The translations under genes were made by a program, and so were the position numbers. From NCBI RefSeq assembly GCF_014647795.1, contig NZ_BMPW01000023.1, forward strand, positions 1-64,000: DNA of 64,000 nt, written 5' to 3'. Origin of the DNA: Actinoplanes campanulatus. GTDB lineage: Bacteria; Actinomycetota; Actinomycetes; Mycobacteriales; Micromonosporaceae. Shown one piece after another: positions 60,169 to 64,000 of this stretch (position 1 is the stretch's first letter; every line of letters starts with the position of its first letter). The notes beneath the pieces were generated by a model. The model saw nothing but the letters and a program-made list of their open reading frames with translations, had not been told where the DNA came from and made no database searches.

Positions 60169-61572
60169 ATGCACGAAGTTTGGCCGGCCCCCGACACTCT
60201 CCTGGCCTCGCGGTACCGCCTGGTCACCCTCCTCGAGACGGGTGGCATGGCACAGGTCTGGCGAGCCGCCGACGAGTTGCTGGACCGTCCGGTCGCGGTC
60301 AAACTGCCGGCCGGCGACACCCGCGCCGCACACCTGGCCTGGCGGGAGGCGCGGCTCGCGGCCCGGCTCTCGCACCCGGGGATCGCGGCCGTCCACGACT
60401 ACCGGGAGGCGGTCCGGCCGGACGGCTCGGTGGCGCCGTTCGTGGTGATGGAGCTGCTCGACGGCGAGACCGTGGCGGCCCGGCTGTGCGACGCGGGCGG
60501 CCCCATGCCGTGGGGCGAGGCCGTGTCGATCGGCACCGCGGTCGCCGAGGCGCTGGCCGCCGCGCACGCCGCCGGGGTGGTGCACCGCGACATCAAGCCG
60601 GGCAACGTGATGCTGTGCCCCGGCGGGGTCAAACTCCTCGACTTCGGCATCAGCGCCGCCGCCGGCGAACCCGACGACGACGAGACCGGCGTCAGCTTCG
60701 GCACACCGGCCTACGCGGCCCCGGAGCGGCTGGACGGCAAACCGGCCGAACCCGCCACCGACCTGTACGGGCTGGGCGTGCTCCTCTTCGAGATGGTCAC
60801 CGGGGAGCCGCCGTACGACGTCAACACCTGGGAGGAGCTGGCCCTCGCCCAGGCGAACGGCCCCACTCCCCTGCCCGAGGCCCTCCCGGCCCGGCTGCGC
60901 GAGCTGATCCTGCGCTGCCTCGACGAGGATCCGCTGCGCCGTCCCACCGCCGCGCAGGCGCGCCGCGTGCTGTCCCGGCTGATCCCGGCCGCCCCGGCCC
61001 GGCTCACCATCCCGCTGCCCGGCCGGCCACCGACCGGACTGGCCCGGGTGCTGCCCACCCCGGCCGCCGCCCCGGAGCGCTCGCCGCTGCCACGCCGGCT
61101 CGCCGTCGGCGCCGCCCTGGCGGTCACCGCCATCGCCTTCATCGCGGTGATCAACGCGGTCGGCGACTCCCAGCAGGATGCCGAGTTCGCCCAGCCACCC
61201 AGCGGCGCGCCCACCACCACGGCGCCGGTCGAGTCCGAGTCCACCGCGCCCCCCGCGCCGCCGCCGGCGACCTCGGTCACGACCCGCCCCAGCCCCACCG
61301 CCACGCTGACCGTCGACGTGGCCCTCAGCCGGGTCCGCGCCGCCGTCGAACGGGGCGAGGACCGCGGCGAGATCCGCCCCGACGTGGCACTCGACTTCAT
61401 GAACCTGCTGCGCCTCATCGACCCGGACTCCGAAGCCGACATCACCGACCAGGTCGACCAGCTCACCCGCAAGGTCCGCGAACGCCTCAACGAGGGCGGC
61501 CTGACCGAGTCCCAGGCCGCCGTCCTCCAGCAGCGCCTGGCCGACCTCCGAGGCCTCCTGACAACCCCATAG
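60169..61572 (+). CDS. Membrane-anchored Ser/Thr protein kinase
   Basis: 467 residues. Hanks-type kinase domain about 14-275: nucleotide loop reads LLETGGMAQVW, which departs from GxGxxG; catalytic lysine K45, HRDIKPGN at 139-146 and DFG at 158-160 are intact. One membrane helix (about 311-330) leads to a Pro/Thr linker and a helical outer domain of about 100 residues (VDVALSRVRAAVERGEDRGE, with Asp/Glu/Arg-rich helices) of unknown fold. The start is set by a promoter 6 bases upstream. Targets are unknown; the PP2C phosphatase at 11.1-11.9 kb could be an opponent. Confidence 0.9.
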   Translation: MHEVWPAPDTLLASRYRLVTLLETGGMAQVWRAADELLDRPVAVKLPAGDTRAAHLAWREARLAARLSHPGIAAVHDYREAVRPDGSVAPFVVMELLDGETVAARLCDAGGPMPWGEAVSIGTAVAEALAAAHAAGVVHRDIKPGNVMLCPGGVKLLDFGISAAAGEPDDDETGVSFGTPAYAAPERLDGKPAEPATDLYGLGVLLFEMVTGEPPYDVNTWEELALAQANGPTPLPEALPARLRELILRCLDEDPLRRPTAAQARRVLSRLIPAAPARLTIPLPGRPPTGLARVLPTPAAAPERSPLPRRLAVGAALAVTAIAFIAVINAVGDSQQDAEFAQPPSGAPTTTAPVESESTAPPAPPPATSVTTRPSPTATLTVDVALSRVRAAVERGEDRGEIRPDVALDFMNLLRLIDPDSEADITDQVDQLTRKVRERLNEGGLTESQAAVLQQRLADLRGLLTTP

Positions 61573-61742
61573 GCACCGGTACGGGTTCCCCGCCCCCACC
61601 GCACCGGGACCGCCCCGCCGAGCCACGCGCGCCGCTGCCGGGTCAAGCCTTTGCCGCGCCCGCCGGGCTGAGCTCAGTGGTCACTCCCCCCAGCCACGGA
61701 ACGGTCACCCCGAGCCGAACGGCGGTGCACTCAACGTCCCCC

Positions 61743-61844
61743 GCAAAACGCCGCCGGTGTCGGGGCAGCTGATTTGCCGACGCCAGCGGGGTTCGCTGGC
61801 GGCGGGAAATCACCTGCCCCGACACCGGTTACAAGGCGTTTTGC
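61743..61844. terminator. Long interrupted hairpin between convergent genes
   Basis: Nested perfect arms: 61743-61752 with 61835-61844, 61754-61768 with 61814-61828, 61770-61775 with 61807-61812, and 61781-61787 with 61795-61801. The whole forms a roughly 100-base stem with bulges, located between the kinase stop and the LacI-gene stop. Likely a bidirectional terminator; its size is unusual. Confidence 0.7.
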
Positions 61845-61864
61845 CGCGGAGCGAAGCGGAGCAA

Positions 61865-62875
61865 TCAAGCAGAGCCCCGGAGGATCAGGCGGGTGGGGAG
61901 GACCGTTTCCCAGTCGGCGGGCTCCTCGCCGTCGATCTTGGTGAGCAGCAGGCGGACCATCTCCTGGCCCATCTGCTCGATCGGCTGGTAGACGCTGGTC
62001 AGCGGCGGATCGGTGTGCCGGGCGATGACCGAGTCGTCGAAGCCGATCACCGCGACGTCCTGCGGGACGCGCCGCCCGGCCCGGCGCAGCACACGCAGCG
62101 CACCGGCCGCCATCATGTCGGAGGCGGCGAAGACCGCGTCGATCTGCGGGTACTGAGTGAGCAGCCACTCCATCGCGGTGGCGCCGCTGAGTTCGCCGAA
62201 GTCGCCGCGGGCGGCCGGGCCGTCGCCGACGACGTCACGGTAACCGTCGTAGCGGGCGATGCCCACGGCCATGTCGAGCGGGCCGGTGATCGTGGCGATG
62301 CAGCGCCGCCCCTGGTCGCGCAGGTAGGTGACGGCCGCCCGGGCGCCGCCGCGGTTGTCGGCGTCGACGAAGCTGACCGGCTCGGGATGGAACGGCCGGC
62401 CGGCCCGGACGGTGGGCACGCCGCGCTCCTCGAGCAGGGCGGGCAGCGGGTCGTCGCCGTGCAGCGACAGCAGCAGGGCGCCGTCGACGTGCTGGCGGGT
62501 GAGGTAGCCCTCGAGCTGGCGCCGCTCCTCGGGTGCCTGCGCGATCATCAGGACCATCTGGAGGTTGCGGGCCACCAGCACGGACGAGATGGACTGCACG
62601 ATGCGGCCGAAGAAGGGCTCGGCGAAGAACCGCTCCCCGGACTCGAAGATCACCAGGGCGATCGAGTCGGTTCGCTGGGTGACGAGCGCACGGGCCGCAC
62701 GGTTCGGCACGTAGCCGAGCGCGTCGATGGCGTCCTGAACGGCCTGCCGCGCCTTCGGGCTGACCTGCGCCGACCCGTTGACGACCCGGGACACCGTCCC
62801 GCGGCCGACACCGGCCCGGGCAGCGACCTCCTCGAGGGTCGGCCGCCCGGTCGAGCGGCTCCGGTCCTCCCTCAT
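61865..62875 (-). CDS. LacI-family regulator, CebR-like
   Basis: 336 residues. HTH at about 12-60 (TLEEVAARAGVGRGTVSRVV, GYVPNRAARALVTQRT), followed by the sugar-binding two-lobe domain with FFAEPFFGRIVQSIS, VDGALLLSLHGDDPLPAL, DADNRGGARAAV and VIARHTDPPLTSVYQPIEQMG. Residues in the HTH and the hinge, and the RHTDPPLTSV segment, resemble Streptomyces CebR, the cellobiose-responsive repressor, from memory of that family. No CebR box is seen at its own promoter. It could act on the operator at 26867. It is divergent from the LacI gene at 63053. Confidence 0.85.
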   Translation of the reverse strand: MREDRSRSTGRPTLEEVAARAGVGRGTVSRVVNGSAQVSPKARQAVQDAIDALGYVPNRAARALVTQRTDSIALVIFESGERFFAEPFFGRIVQSISSVLVARNLQMVLMIAQAPEERRQLEGYLTRQHVDGALLLSLHGDDPLPALLEERGVPTVRAGRPFHPEPVSFVDADNRGGARAAVTYLRDQGRRCIATITGPLDMAVGIARYDGYRDVVGDGPAARGDFGELSGATAMEWLLTQYPQIDAVFAASDMMAAGALRVLRRAGRRVPQDVAVIGFDDSVIARHTDPPLTSVYQPIEQMGQEMVRLLLTKIDGEEPADWETVLPTRLILRGSA

Positions 62876-63040
62876 GCTTTGACCGTCCTTTCCGCCACCT
62901 GAGATGTGCACGATTCCAGGTGCGCCCTGATGAGGGTAGCCCCCCAACCGAAAGTTACGGGAACTGTCCCCGCGGCCGATCCGGAACCGTCGATCGACGG
63001 CTTCGGCCGGGTCGTCGACACATCCGCCCCGCCGGGCCGT

Positions 63041-63046
63041 TAACCT
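63041..63046 (+). promoter_or_regulatory. -10 element of leaderless LacI gene
   Basis: TAACCT lies exactly 6 bases before the ATG at 63053 with no ribosome binding site between, so the transcript is probably leaderless. A -35 hexamer is not evident. Confidence 0.5.
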
Positions 63047-63052
63047 GTCCGG

Positions 63053-64000
63053 ATGGCGGTCACCCTGGCGGATGTTGCCCGGCTCGCCGGGGTCTCCCCG
63101 GCGACCGTCTCCCGCGTCATCAACGACAGCGCGAAACGCGTCAACGAGGATCTCCGCGAGCGGGTCCTGGCCGCGGTGCGGCAGCTGCACTACGTGCCGA
63201 ACGCACACGCGCAGAACGTGGCCCGCCCCCGCAAGTCGGCGGTCGGCGTGATCGTGCACGACGTCTCCGACCCGTACTTCGCGGAGATCACCCGCGGCCT
63301 GCAGCGCCAGGCCGGGGCCCAGGACCGGCTGCTGGTGATCTGCAACAGCTACCGGGAGCCGGAGCGGGAGCTGGCGTATGTCGGGCTGCTGCGCGCCCAG
63401 CAGGTGCACGCGCTGATCCTGGCCGGCTCCGGCTACCACGACGACGCGTTCACCGAGCGGCTCAACGGCGAGCTGGACGCGTACCAGCAGGCCGGCGGCC
63501 GGGTCGCGGTGATCGGCCGGCACCGGCTGGTCGGCAGCGCGGTCCTGCCGGCGAACGAGGACGGCGCCCACGAGCTGGGCCTGCGCATCCTCGGTCTGGG
63601 TCACCGGGAGATCGGGGTCATCGCCGGGCCCCGCTACCTGACCACCACCACCGACCGGCTCAGCGGTTTCCGCCGCGCCTTCGACGAGGCCGGGGTGGAG
63701 CTGCCGGCGTCCCGGCTGGTCTACTGCGACTTCACCCGTGACGGCGGCGCCCAGGCGACCGGGGCTCTGCTCGACGCCGAGCCCGGCCTGACCGCCCTGA
63801 TCACGCTGAACGACTCGATGGCCGTCGGCGCCCTCGCCACCCTGCGTGAGCGCGGGGTCCGGGTGCCGGAGGACATCTCGGTGACCGGTTTCGATGACAT
63901 GCCGATCGCCCGGGACGTCACCCCGGCCCTGACCACCGTGCGCCTGCCGCTGGTCGAGATGGGCGAGCGCGCGATGGCCCTGGCGCTCGGCGACGACACC
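63053..64000 (+). CDS. LacI-family transcriptional regulator, truncated at window end
   Basis: The first 316 codons are present and the frame is open to the last base. HTH (about 3-50: TLADVARLAGVSPATVSRVI) and ligand domain (GVIVHDVSDPYFAEITRGLQ, LILAGSGYHDDAF, AGPRYLTTTTDRLSGF, ISVTGFDDMPIARDVTPAL) are typical of sugar-responsive LacI/GalR proteins. Its target is not in the window; the start of a sugar uptake or hydrolase operon may follow. It is divergent from the CebR-like gene with 177 bases between them. Confidence 0.9.
   Translation, partial: MAVTLADVARLAGVSPATVSRVINDSAKRVNEDLRERVLAAVRQLHYVPNAHAQNVARPRKSAVGVIVHDVSDPYFAEITRGLQRQAGAQDRLLVICNSYREPERELAYVGLLRAQQVHALILAGSGYHDDAFTERLNGELDAYQQAGGRVAVIGRHRLVGSAVLPANEDGAHELGLRILGLGHREIGVIAGPRYLTTTTDRLSGFRRAFDEAGVELPASRLVYCDFTRDGGAQATGALLDAEPGLTALITLNDSMAVGALATLRERGVRVPEDISVTGFDDMPIARDVTPALTTVRLPLVEMGERAMALALGDDT

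Overview
The window looks like chromosomal DNA from a very G+C-rich, filamentous actinobacterium, most likely Micromonosporaceae and Actinoplanes-like. This is inferred from gene content: polyphosphate glucokinase, the GlgE glucan pathway, F420-type oxidoreductases, a SCO6745-family protein, DUF6493-type proteins, a CBM2-GH6 cellulase with a perfect CebR box, and many GTG or leaderless starts. I see no rRNA, tRNA, CRISPR array, transposase or phage gene. It reads as ordinary chromosome rather than an island.

Layout. 0-2.6 kb: the start of a SigB/SigF-type sigma factor (cut by the window edge), ppgK, a PPOX-fold enzyme, and an unknown gene behind two strong hairpins. 3-10.2 kb: a tightly coupled glgE-treS-mak-glgB operon that converts trehalose through maltose-1-phosphate into branched alpha-glucan. 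10.2-17.5 kb: acetyltransferase, MmcQ/YjbR protein, PP2C phosphatase, Tex, a receptor-type Ser/Thr kinase, a PspC peptide and a DJ-1/PfpI protein. 17.5-21.3 kb: a three-gene minus-strand redox operon (two-heme b-type membrane protein with a long repetitive tail, NuoF-ferredoxin fusion, thioredoxin-like lipoprotein) joined by overlapping start and stop codons. 21.7-24.9 kb: exported or membrane proteins of unknown role. 25-28.5 kb: GH6 cellulase and, divergently, an ECF sigma factor with a membrane partner, with a CebR operator between them. 28.6-31.5 kb: a decayed HAD gene, a GAF-GAF-GGDEF diguanylate cyclase and a secreted protein. 31.6-39.8 kb: a fused glycyl-tRNA synthetase and two tandem DUF6493-like paralogues. 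40-43 kb: a Tat-exported glycerophosphodiesterase and a Pit phosphate transporter with a small membrane partner.

43.3-53 kb is a catabolic and uptake locus of the reductive pyrimidine (or hydantoin) type: class III aminotransferase and MocR regulator on one strand, and on the other beta-ureidopropionase, dihydropyrimidinase, an F420-type LLM oxidoreductase and a four-gene NMT1/SsuA-type ABC importer. 53-60 kb: unknown genes, a SCO6745-family protein, two overlapping membrane c-di-GMP enzymes and a secreted protein. 60-64 kb: a second receptor kinase and two divergent LacI regulators. One of these resembles CebR and is a candidate reader of the operator at 26.87 kb; the other runs off the window end.

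Several genes have a TANNNT box 5-8 bases before the start codon and little or no ribosome binding site, which suggests frequent leaderless transcripts. The strongest leads for new biology are the redox operon, the DUF6493 pair, the pyrimidine locus that lacks a canonical dihydropyrimidine dehydrogenase, and the fused GlyQS.
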